This document shows, in pieces, positions 15,957-22,025 of a stretch of DNA of 64,000 nt. The stretch lies in the NCBI RefSeq assembly GCF_007995085.1, contig NZ_VOQS01000003.1:1612001-1676000 (forward strand), read 5' to 3'. A program made the position numbers and the translations under genes. Positions within the stretch are counted from its first letter, which is position 1, and each line of letters starts with the position of its first letter. A model generated the notes under the pieces. The model saw nothing but the letters and a program-made list of their open reading frames with translations, did not search any database and was not told the DNA's origin. The DNA is from Paraburkholderia azotifigens. GTDB taxonomy: Bacteria > Pseudomonadota > Gammaproteobacteria > Burkholderiales > Burkholderiaceae.

Positions 15957-17696
15957 CTGTTTGTGGAATCGTTCAGTCCGGCGTGCTTTCGATCGGCTTG
16001 CCAAATATCGCAGCAACTTAATCAGGCAGTCCAGATCAAGGTCAAAGGCAATACCGATCTGAAAGGCGGCGTGATCGCGAGTAGCGGCGCGGCGGTCGAC
16101 AATGGCCTGAACAGTCTGACGACGGCAACGCTGACGCATTCGGACATCGAAAACCGTGCGTCGTATAGCGGCTCGTCGGTCGGCATCGGTGGGGGCTATG
16201 GCGGCGACATCGGCAAGACCCAGCGTGGCACGGCGACCAATGTCAATCCGGTTCCGGGGACGACATTGCCGGGTGCAGGCGGCGTGACGATGGCCCCTCC
16301 TGTCGTCATGGGTGCATCGGGCGACGCCAGTTCAACCACGAAGAGCGCGATCAGTGGCGGCGCAATCCGCATCACCGACGGCAACAGGCAGCAGCAACTG
16401 ACCGGGCAGACGGCCGACGAAGCCGTCGCGAGCATCAGCCGCGATACCACTGGCACGCAGGCCACGATTGCACGGATCTTCGACAAGGACAAGATCGAAG
16501 CCGGGTTCGATATCACGAGCCAGTTCATCAATCAGGCCGGGACGTTCGTGAACAACCGGGCGAAGGAAGCGGATGCGGCCACAGCCGCCGCCCACGATCC
16601 GAAGCTGAGCGCGGAGCAGCGCGCGGCGGCACAGCAGCAGGCCGACCAGATCAATGCGGAATGGGGGCCGGGCGGCTCGTATCGTCAGGTGTTGACTGCG
16701 CTGACGGTGGCAGCGGGCGGCAACGTGACCGGGAGCATGGGCCAGTTTGCGCAGAGCGCGACGGTAGCGTATCTCCAGGAACTCGGCGCAAATCAGGTCA
16801 AGCAGATCGCCGATTCGATGGATAGCGACGCGGCACGCGCCGCCTTGCATGCGATTGTCGGTTGTGCTGGCGCGGCGGCGAGCAGTCAGAGTTGCGGTTC
16901 AGGCGCGATGGGTGCGGCGACGAGCTCGGTGCTTGGCACTCTTCTTGGACCGACGGCCAACATGTCGGCGGCAGACCGCGAGGCGCGCGAGAACCTGGTG
17001 ACGAGTATCGTGGCCGGGATCGCGGCGGCGGGTGGTGTGAATGCGGCGACCGCGACAGGCGCGGGGCAGATCGAAGCGGAGAATAATCAGTTGGCGATGC
17101 CGAGTGTGGCATCGCCGTCGTGGTTGCCGGGTCTTATTAAGCTGCCGGGTTTCAGGGGTGAGGCAGCGGGCAAGGGAGATGGTGTGATCGCGGATCCGGC
17201 GACCGAGCTTGATCGGACGATCAAGGCGGGTACGCCGATGACGACGCCGTCGGGATCGGACGTGATCGACGGCATCTTCAAAACGCCACCGGTTGTGAAT
17301 GTGGCCAAGGGGCTGATTGACTATGTGATAACGTCGGTGAGCGGGGCGGGCTCGGGGTATGGGGCGGGGAATGCGACGTTCAACAGTGGTGGAAACGCGC
17401 AAGACGCAAACCAGACTGCATCTCCGCAAATCAACCCGAGCGATGTTGCAGGCAAGTCCGCTCAAGACATCGCTCGGCACGCGATCGACCAAGGGTTAAT
17501 TCCAAAAGGCCCGGATCCGATGAATGGGCGAGGTGCTTACGTTGATCCTGCTACCGGCGAACAACGAGTGCTGATCCACCCGGACGAACCTTGCCCTCAT
17601 TGCCATGTCAACGACTCGTCAGGAGCAAGACTTGATATAAATGGCAAGCAAGTGCCATCTGAATCACCAGATGCTCATCTACCGTTGAAAAAATGA
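15945..17696 (+). CDS. Orphan CdiA C-terminal fragment with its own toxin (cassette 5)
   Basis: This open frame is a displaced cdiA 3' end. From 16030 it repeats the CdiA pre-toxin region almost exactly, including the seam (GYGAGNATF near 17355-17380), and then encodes a different toxin. In place of VENN it reads AENN. The toxin (SAQDIARHAIDQGLIPKG, then GAYVDPATGEQRVLIHPDE, PCPHCHVNDSSGARLD) resembles polymorphic toxin type 24 RNase-like domains; this assignment is tentative. The first in-frame start, GTG 15945, lies in a terminator hairpin and the ORF lacks signal and TPS domains. It is thus probably a silent donor rather than an expressed protein. Confidence 0.75.
   Translation: MSGLLFVESFSPACFRSACQISQQLNQAVQIKVKGNTDLKGGVIASSGAAVDNGLNSLTTATLTHSDIENRASYSGSSVGIGGGYGGDIGKTQRGTATNVNPVPGTTLPGAGGVTMAPPVVMGASGDASSTTKSAISGGAIRITDGNRQQQLTGQTADEAVASISRDTTGTQATIARIFDKDKIEAGFDITSQFINQAGTFVNNRAKEADAATAAAHDPKLSAEQRAAAQQQADQINAEWGPGGSYRQVLTALTVAAGGNVTGSMGQFAQSATVAYLQELGANQVKQIADSMDSDAARAALHAIVGCAGAAASSQSCGSGAMGAATSSVLGTLLGPTANMSAADREARENLVTSIVAGIAAAGGVNAATATGAGQIEAENNQLAMPSVASPSWLPGLIKLPGFRGEAAGKGDGVIADPATELDRTIKAGTPMTTPSGSDVIDGIFKTPPVVNVAKGLIDYVITSVSGAGSGYGAGNATFNSGGNAQDANQTASPQINPSDVAGKSAQDIARHAIDQGLIPKGPDPMNGRGAYVDPATGEQRVLIHPDEPCPHCHVNDSSGARLDINGKQVPSESPDAHLPLKK
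16030..17384 (+). repeat. Pre-toxin repeat, copy B
   Basis: About 1.35 kb nearly identical to 11344-12692 of cdiA, with scattered substitutions and a few differences just after VENN (LAMPSVASPSWLPGL against LAPPMASPPAWLAGF). The close likeness indicates recent duplication or gene conversion, and it is long enough for RecA-dependent recombination. Confidence 0.9.
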
Positions 17697-17974
17697 ACAC
17701 GAACGACTGTCACGATTGGACCTTGGTCAGCCTTAACGTTAGCTGGCAGATCGGGGAGTTAGAAATAGAAATGCTCGATTCGACTTCGACGCGGCGGACT
17801 TGGATTGCAAAGAACCTTGTTTCGTTGGTTCTGCCGCGTCAGCATCCGTGGGGGCCTAGTGTGAGTATTTACAAGGTCGAGGTGAGTAATGCGGGGACCA
17901 ATGTTACTGCAAGGCTAGAAATGCAGTCGGGTGATGTAATTGAATGCATTGCCGGGTCGTTTGAACTCATTTAA
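17693..17974 (+). CDS. Orphan immunity protein 5
   Basis: This 93-residue protein starts at ATG 17693, overlapping the stop of cassette 5 (ATGA). Beta-rich composition with central SVSIYKVEVSNAGTNVTARLEMQSG suggests a small beta fold. No family was recognised. It is followed without gap by a strong hairpin that begins inside its stop codon. Confidence 0.68.
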   Translation: MNTNDCHDWTLVSLNVSWQIGELEIEMLDSTSTRRTWIAKNLVSLVLPRQHPWGPSVSIYKVEVSNAGTNVTARLEMQSGDVIECIAGSFELI

Positions 17975-18201
17975 CAATAAACCCAGCTTCGAGCTGGGTT
18001 TATTGTTTGTAGCGTCGTGCAATCGTGCGTGATGACGAGCCTGCCGTGGTGGACCTCAATCCTCACCTGCTGGCCTGCCTTGAAGCCTGCAAGCTCAAGC
18101 CATCGTCCCGATAACTTGATCCACGGATACCCTTGATGCCTGGTAACCACGACGGCGGTGCCGCACTCGGCATCAGCGGGCGGCAACGTGACCGGGAGCA
18201 T
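17971..18201 (-). pseudogene. SymE-like remnant with lost stop and replaced N-terminus
   Basis: Minus-strand frame with WIKLSGRWLELAGFKAG and QVRIEVHHGRLVIT, the SymE core. The expected TGA after ITPD has become TGC (18019-18021), so the frame reads on through the hairpin. On the other side the N-terminus has been replaced: 18141-18173 is an inverted stub of the CdiA linker, and beyond 18175 the frame runs antisense through pre-toxin copy C. It is unlikely to be functional. Confidence 0.6.
17973..18007. terminator. Strong hairpin after immunity gene 5
   Basis: Perfect 15-bp arms (17973-17987 and 17993-18007) with loop TTCGA. It overlaps the TAA of the immunity gene and faces a SymE-like remnant on the other strand. 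Confidence 0.75.
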
Positions 18202-19225
18202 GGGCCAGTTTGCGCAGAGCGCGACGGTGGCGTATCTCCAGGAGCTCGGCGCAAATCAGGTCAAGCAGATCGCCGATTCGATGGATAGCGACGCGGCACG
18301 CGCCGCCTTGCATGCGATTGTCGGTTGTGCTGGCGCGGCGGCGAGCAGTCAGAGTTGCGGTTCAGGCGCGATGGGTGCGGCGGCAAGCTCGGTGCTTGGC
18401 ACTCTTCTTGGACCGACGACGAACATGTCGGCGGCAGACCGCGAGGCGCGCGAGAACCTGGTGACGAGTATCGTCGCCGGGATCGCGGCGGCGGGTGGTG
18501 TGAATGCGGCGACCGCGACAGGCGCGGGGCAGATGGAGGTGGAGAATAATCAGTTGGCGATGCCGATGGCCTCGCCGCCTGCGTGGCTGGCGGGGTTCAG
18601 GCTGCCGGGTTTCAGGGGTGAGACAGCGGGCAAGGGCGATGGTGTGATCGCGGATCCGGCGACCGAGCTTGATCGGACGATCAAGGCGGGTACGCCGATG
18701 ACGACGCCGTCGGGATCGGACGTGATCGACGGCATCTTCAAAACGCCACCGGTTGTGAATGTGGCCAAGGGGCTGATTGACTATGTGATAACGTCGGTGA
18801 GCGGGGCGGACTCGGGGTATGGGGCCAGCAATGCGACGCTCAATAGAGGGAGTGGCGATGGGAATACCCCGCAATCGGCATCTGACGGCGTTAATCCACC
18901 TGGAAGAGCGCAGTCACGCATCAACCTAGACAGCGACGGCGTAAATCATTTGGTTGATCGCCACCTTGATCCAACGGTCAATGCAAGCCAGTTCACTATT
19001 AGTCAGAGTGATGTTCTTGATCTGTTGAAAGATCCGAAAACGGTATCTACTCCGATTATTCGGGAAGTGCAAAGTTCGCAGGGAGTTAGATATGTTAGGG
19101 AGGTCGATGTGGGAAGTCCCATCGGGACAGACAGGTTCAACAATGGTCAACCCACGTCCGTAATGACTGTCATGACAGACAAATACGGAAATCTTGTAAC
19201 CGCCTTTCCCGGGAAATTGAAATGA
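18158..19225 (+). CDS. Orphan CdiA C-terminal fragment with its own toxin (cassette 6)
   Basis: From 18175 this frame repeats the last 670 bp of the CdiA pre-toxin region with an intact VENN and the seam (GYGASNATL), then carries a new toxin. The toxin (GVNHLVDRHLDPTVNASQF ... SQSDVLDLLKDP ... VMTDKYGNLVTAFPGK) has the layout of BECR-fold RNase toxins, with an early histidine and an HLV-DRH motif; this is tentative. GTG 18158 is the first in-frame start but lies in antisense linker sequence, and no signal peptide is present. Expression as a stand-alone protein is doubtful. The stop overlaps the next immunity gene. Confidence 0.75.
   Translation: MPHSASAGGNVTGSMGQFAQSATVAYLQELGANQVKQIADSMDSDAARAALHAIVGCAGAAASSQSCGSGAMGAAASSVLGTLLGPTTNMSAADREARENLVTSIVAGIAAAGGVNAATATGAGQMEVENNQLAMPMASPPAWLAGFRLPGFRGETAGKGDGVIADPATELDRTIKAGTPMTTPSGSDVIDGIFKTPPVVNVAKGLIDYVITSVSGADSGYGASNATLNRGSGDGNTPQSASDGVNPPGRAQSRINLDSDGVNHLVDRHLDPTVNASQFTISQSDVLDLLKDPKTVSTPIIREVQSSQGVRYVREVDVGSPIGTDRFNNGQPTSVMTVMTDKYGNLVTAFPGKLK
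18175..18850 (+). repeat. Pre-toxin repeat, copy C
   Basis: Direct repeat of cdiA 12026-12692, nearly identical. It starts abruptly at AGCGGGCGGC where the sequence switches from an inverted linker stub, which marks a recombination junction at about 18174. Confidence 0.88.
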
Positions 19226-19578
19226 GTACAAGCAAACAGATGGCAGCAGAAGCAATTCGGCAGGATTTGCTTCAGAGTTCCGCGAGCTTGCTTTCTGGTA
19301 ATGAGGCTGATGCTTTGGGCAGGGCTCTACGCCGCTTCTTTCCAGAACTGAATCATGCGATTGTGGTGCATTGGATACCAGAACAGGCAGAGGATATTTA
19401 CTGGGTGCTTGTGAGTCGAACCGAGATCGCGGAAATCGAGATTCCACGTGGTAACTATGCCGAAGAAAATCCTCCAATGCTAAAAATATTAGACGTCGGT
19501 GCTTATATGAAGAAGCGGCACTCGCGCGATGTTCGGCAAAAATTGGAGGTTGGACTCAAACTGTTCAAAAACAGTTAA
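19222..19578 (+). CDS. Orphan immunity protein 6
   Basis: This 118-residue protein begins at ATG 19222, overlapping the cassette 6 stop (ATGA). It is acidic, with a helical start (MAAEAIRQDLLQSSASLL), central WIPEQAEDIYWVLVS and C-terminal RQKLEVGLKLF. No family was recognised; position and size define it as the partner of the cassette 6 toxin. No hairpin or SymE follows. The next toxin piece begins within 15 bp. Confidence 0.68.
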   Translation: MSTSKQMAAEAIRQDLLQSSASLLSGNEADALGRALRRFFPELNHAIVVHWIPEQAEDIYWVLVSRTEIAEIEIPRGNYAEENPPMLKILDVGAYMKKRHSRDVRQKLEVGLKLFKNS

Positions 19579-19591
19579 GACTTCACAAACA

Positions 19592-19887
19592 ACCCGGCAT
19601 ATTGCAGATACGCCTGCAAACCGGGCGTTGCTTACCGGTGTGGCAAACGATCCGAAGGCTACGCTGGGCGTTGATCAATTTGGGAATACGTGGTCAGGGA
19701 AGACACTTCCTGATGGCACGCAGGTAACATTGCAAACGGAATTCTGAATGATCCGGGCAGTACCGTGATTCAGAGGAACACAGGCCGTTTCGGCGATGTG
19801 ATCGACGTTACCGCGCCTGATGGGTGCGGCCTTCGCTATAGCGCGGACGGGAAATTCATCAAATTCTTGGAGCCGAAAGCAAAATGA
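19592..19887 (+). pseudogene. Orphan toxin cassette 7, frameshifted
   Basis: The first part, in one frame, reads TRHIADTPANRALLTGVANDP ... LGVDQFGNTWSGKTLPDGTQ. Near 19718-19740 the frame shifts by one base and continues NIANGILNDPGSTV ... APDGCGLRY, then FIKFLEPKAK to TGA 19885. The second part resembles the tail of the cassette 4 toxin (VLNDPSTT ... PNGQGIRF, FSGFLDPRK). The seam is absent, so the 5' side is also truncated. Candidate RNase toxin remnant. Confidence 0.6.
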
Positions 19888-20108
19888 GCAAATTGGAAGC
19901 GATGGTGACTAGCCCACCTGATCGTGAAAGCATGGTCTTTGAAATCTGGCATGAGAACAGACAAGTCGCGGAGGTATCGAAAGAGCCAGGCCGTAGTTAC
20001 GAGATCGAGATTTATCCAGCAGCTAATAACGGTATATGGCACTTCGATCTAAGCGAATTCAAAGCGATGCTGGAAGACGGGATTAAGGAGTTAGCAAGTA
20101 ACCCGTAG
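19884..20108 (+). CDS. Orphan immunity protein 7
   Basis: This 74-residue protein starts with ATG 19884 in an ATGA overlap with the broken toxin. It reads VFEIWHENRQVAEVSKEPG ... WHFDLSEFKAMLEDGIKEL. The IEIYP and DL-EF segments are like those of immunity protein 4, which matches the likeness of the two toxins. The immunity frame is intact although the toxin is not. Confidence 0.65.
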   Translation: MSKLEAMVTSPPDRESMVFEIWHENRQVAEVSKEPGRSYEIEIYPAANNGIWHFDLSEFKAMLEDGIKELASNP

Positions 20109-20117
20109 TACGACAAA

Positions 20118-20345
20118 CCGGGGTATGGGCAAGCGATAACTAATGCTGGTTGCGCCGTGACCAAGCATCCCGAATATTTCGGTTTCGACTCTACGCAAGA
20201 TTTAAGGCAGTGGAGATGCGGTTAAGGGACTGGTTGATTCCGTTATGATGGCCGTAAATGGGTCTAACGGCAGTGTTCCTCCTTCAATCTAGGTGGAGAC
20301 GGAAAACTCCCGGCAGGAATAGGAGGTACAGGCACACCGATCCCT
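20118..20345 (+). pseudogene. Remnants of toxin cassette 8
   Basis: After GGGTATGGG, a seam-like start, the frame reads AITNAGCAVTKHPEYFGF then STQDLRQW and stops. A second frame continues GDAVKGLVDSVMMAV, and a third gives LGGDGKLPAGIGGTG up to the next gene. These look like pieces of one toxin broken by frameshifts and deletion. TKHPEYFGF recurs in polymorphic-toxin C-termini I have seen, but I cannot name the family. Confidence 0.45.
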
Positions 20346-20390
20346 ATGCTACCGACAGGCGACCAGTTTGAGGGAAGAGGAAGCGGATTC

Positions 20391-20615
20391 ATGTGTCGTA
20401 CGAGACCTCGCATCTACCTTGGCCAAGTTGAGTTGATTACTTCTGTTGAGTCCAGCGAGCGAAACGTTCTCGATTTCGCATTCAGGCGTCTTCCGGACGG
20501 CACGGCCATTACAGCGAATGTCACCAACGAAAACCTTCTTAGAGAGTTAAAGACGCTGAATCAATTCTTGGAGGCATCCACGGAGCAGAAAGCGACATTG
20601 TTGTTCTCTCTATAG
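20391..20615 (+). CDS. Orphan immunity protein 8
   Basis: This is a 74-residue frame, RPRIYLGQVELITSVESSER ... FRRLPDGTAITANVTNENLL ... TEQKATLLFSL. It looks like a complete small immunity protein following toxin remnants. ATG 20391 is taken as start; the open frame reaches back to 20346 into toxin-like residues (PTGDQFEGRGSGF), which suggests that a deletion joined toxin tail and immunity gene. Confidence 0.5.
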   Translation: MCRTRPRIYLGQVELITSVESSERNVLDFAFRRLPDGTAITANVTNENLLRELKTLNQFLEASTEQKATLLFSL

Positions 20616-20661
20616 AAACTAGGAGGCGAGATAACGCAACGAATTCCGATCGGACACATCG

Positions 20662-21000
20662 GGGTATGGGGCGGGTAATGCGACGCTTGCGACCAACGGA
20701 GATGGCCCGACGATTAACGCGGGCAGGCAAGGTAAGCATCAGCCGGATCACAATAACTTCATTCCTGGCCGAAGCGAGTTGACCTATCCTGATCCGCAAG
20801 AGCTCGTGGACCACTTTGCAGGAACTGGCCAGCCTGCGAATAATGTTGCGCCTGGCCAGCCGCGATCCAGAGAGCGTGTGAATTTCGGATCGGTTATCGG
20901 TAATTATGTTGATCCGGTTACGGGAGATCAGGTCCCAACGACAAATGGCATCATTCACTATAGGAAGGACGGAGTTCACATTGTTCCGGGGAGGCCCTGA
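20662..21000 (+). pseudogene. Orphan type-50 polymorphic toxin cassette (cassette 9), seam intact
   Basis: The frame opens after TAA 20632 and reads GYGAGNATLATNGD, the seam, in frame with a full toxin domain. The features GKHQPDHNNFIPGRSEL, the ERVNFG-VIGNYVDPVTG segment, PTTNGIIHYRKDGVHIVPGRP and the position at the C-terminal end fit polymorphic toxin type 50 (PF15542). There is no start codon close to the seam and no secretion signal, so it is a silent cassette; only weak internal starts exist (TTG 20779). It ends in TGATG overlap with its immunity gene and is ready for in-frame transfer onto CdiA by recombination at the seam. Confidence 0.8.
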
Positions 21001-21296
21001 TGAATAAGGACTTTCGAATTCGGTTGTTGTTAGCGTTGCAAGCCTCCCTTCTCGGGTACGTCAGTGCGAATATCCGCTCCGTGAGTTGTGGTGTTGCTGG
21101 CGAAAATATACTGGTGCAAGTAGTGTTTGACGGTGCAATAACAGATGAAGACAGAGAGGCGATGGACGAGGTAGGGTCCGAATTGGCATCGCACTTCGAG
21201 CATGAGTTAGTTGATATGCAATGCGTTCGGACCGACGCGCCGAAGCCGCTTTGTGATAGCACGTTAGAACTGCGTGCTTATCAACGAAGGGAATGA
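21000..21296 (+). CDS. Orphan immunity protein 9 (partner of type-50 toxin)
   Basis: This 98-residue protein starts at ATG 21000 in a TGATG overlap with the toxin. The sequence begins MNKDFRIRLLLALQASLLGYV and has a central acidic stretch (AITDEDREAMDEVGSEL). Family not recognised. It is the last gene of the array and is closed by a 36-bp palindrome. Confidence 0.7.
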   Translation: MNKDFRIRLLLALQASLLGYVSANIRSVSCGVAGENILVQVVFDGAITDEDREAMDEVGSELASHFEHELVDMQCVRTDAPKPLCDSTLELRAYQRRE

Positions 21297-21313
21297 TCGA
21301 GATCATGTCTCGC

Positions 21314-21349
21314 AAACAGCAACCCCGGCCGCGGCCGGGGTTGCTGTTT
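21314..21349. terminator. 36-bp perfect palindrome at the end of the cassette array
   Basis: Bases 21314-21331 are the exact complement of 21332-21349 (core CCCCGGCCGCGGCCGGGG, ends AAACAGC/GCTGTTT). Read either way it is a GC stem followed by TTT, so it can terminate transcripts of both strands. Confidence 0.75.
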
Positions 21350-21359
21350 GTAGCGCCGT

Positions 21360-21480
21360 TCAGTCTGGCGTGATGACGGGCCTGCCGTGGTGAACCTCAA
21401 TCCTCACCTGCTTGCCTGCCTTGAAGCCTGCAAGCTCAAGCCATCGTCCCGATAACTTGATCCACGGATACCCTTGATGC
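21360..21480 (-). pseudogene. SymE-like 3' half
   Basis: Minus strand reads YPWIKLSGRWLELAGFKAG then QVRIEVHHGRPVITPD and TGA, the SymE core with its normal end. The N-terminal part is replaced by CdiA linker sequence, which overlaps it in another frame near 21480-21500. Confidence 0.6.
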
Positions 21481-21485
21481 CTGCT

Positions 21486-21652
21486 AACCACGACGGCGGT
21501 GCCGCACTCGGCATCGCCAACTCATTGTTCTCCACCTCCATCTGCCCCGCGCCTGTCACGGTTGCCGCATTGACACCACCCGCAGCCGCGATCCCGGCCA
21601 CGATACTCTTCACCAGATTCTCGCGCGCCTCGCGTTCGGTCGCCGACATGTT
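21486..21652 (-). repeat. Inverted pre-toxin fragment, copy D
   Basis: On the minus strand this encodes NMSATEREARENLVKSIVAG ... TGAGQMEVENNELAMPSA, the CdiA segment around VENN (VENN at 21535-21524). It is more diverged than copies B and C (ATER for AADR, KSIV for TSIV), so it may come from another cdiA allele. It lies opposite to cdiA and runs straight into the SymE remnant. Confidence 0.78.
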
Positions 21653-21679
21653 AATCGTCAGCGGGACAAGCCCGCCCAT

Positions 21680-22025
21680 GCAGGATCATTGCGCCGGTAT
21701 CGTTCTACGTATACTGGCTCGCACAGGCGCGCCACGTCGCGCCCGGTACGGCCGGACAATCGACCGTGACCGCGCAATCCCGCGTCGTCACACCGACGCG
21801 TTCTGAACTGGCGACGACGCTGCACATCGCCCCCGTGCGTCCGCCGAAACCCTGCTGGGTGAAGTCCGTCAGATTCTGCGGCGTCCCGATCACCGATACG
21901 AAATCACAGATCCCAGCGAAATACCCAGTCGCAGACCAAAAAAACCTTCTGCAAACCACAAGCATTTCGGGTATACCTGCTGCCGACCGCAAATCCAACC
22001 AACCCCAGGCGCCGCAGGCAAAAAA
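21680..22025. other. Junction between cassette array and liv operon; unassigned minus-strand ORF
   Basis: A minus-strand open frame (stop at 21705) covers this region. Its last 75 residues look protein-like (ICDFVSVIGTPQNLTDF ... GAMCSVVASSERVGVTTRD ... CPAVPGATWRACASQYT), with four cysteines, but I cannot assign it and the N-terminal part looks random. It may be a gene remnant. On the plus strand a TATACT at 21710-21715 with TTGCGC 15 bp upstream is a possible liv promoter, but it is more than 300 bp from the gene. Confidence 0.35.

Noticed and set aside
14200..21350. CRISPR-like array from the repeated hairpins after immunity genes
   Set aside because: The hairpins differ in sequence and length, are kilobases apart and are tied to immunity gene ends. 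They act more like terminators.
13080..21680. Insertion sequence or integron behind the cassette array
   Set aside because: No transposase, integrase, attC-like repeat or target duplication was seen. The repeats are pieces of cdiA itself and SymE, which suits homologous recombination.
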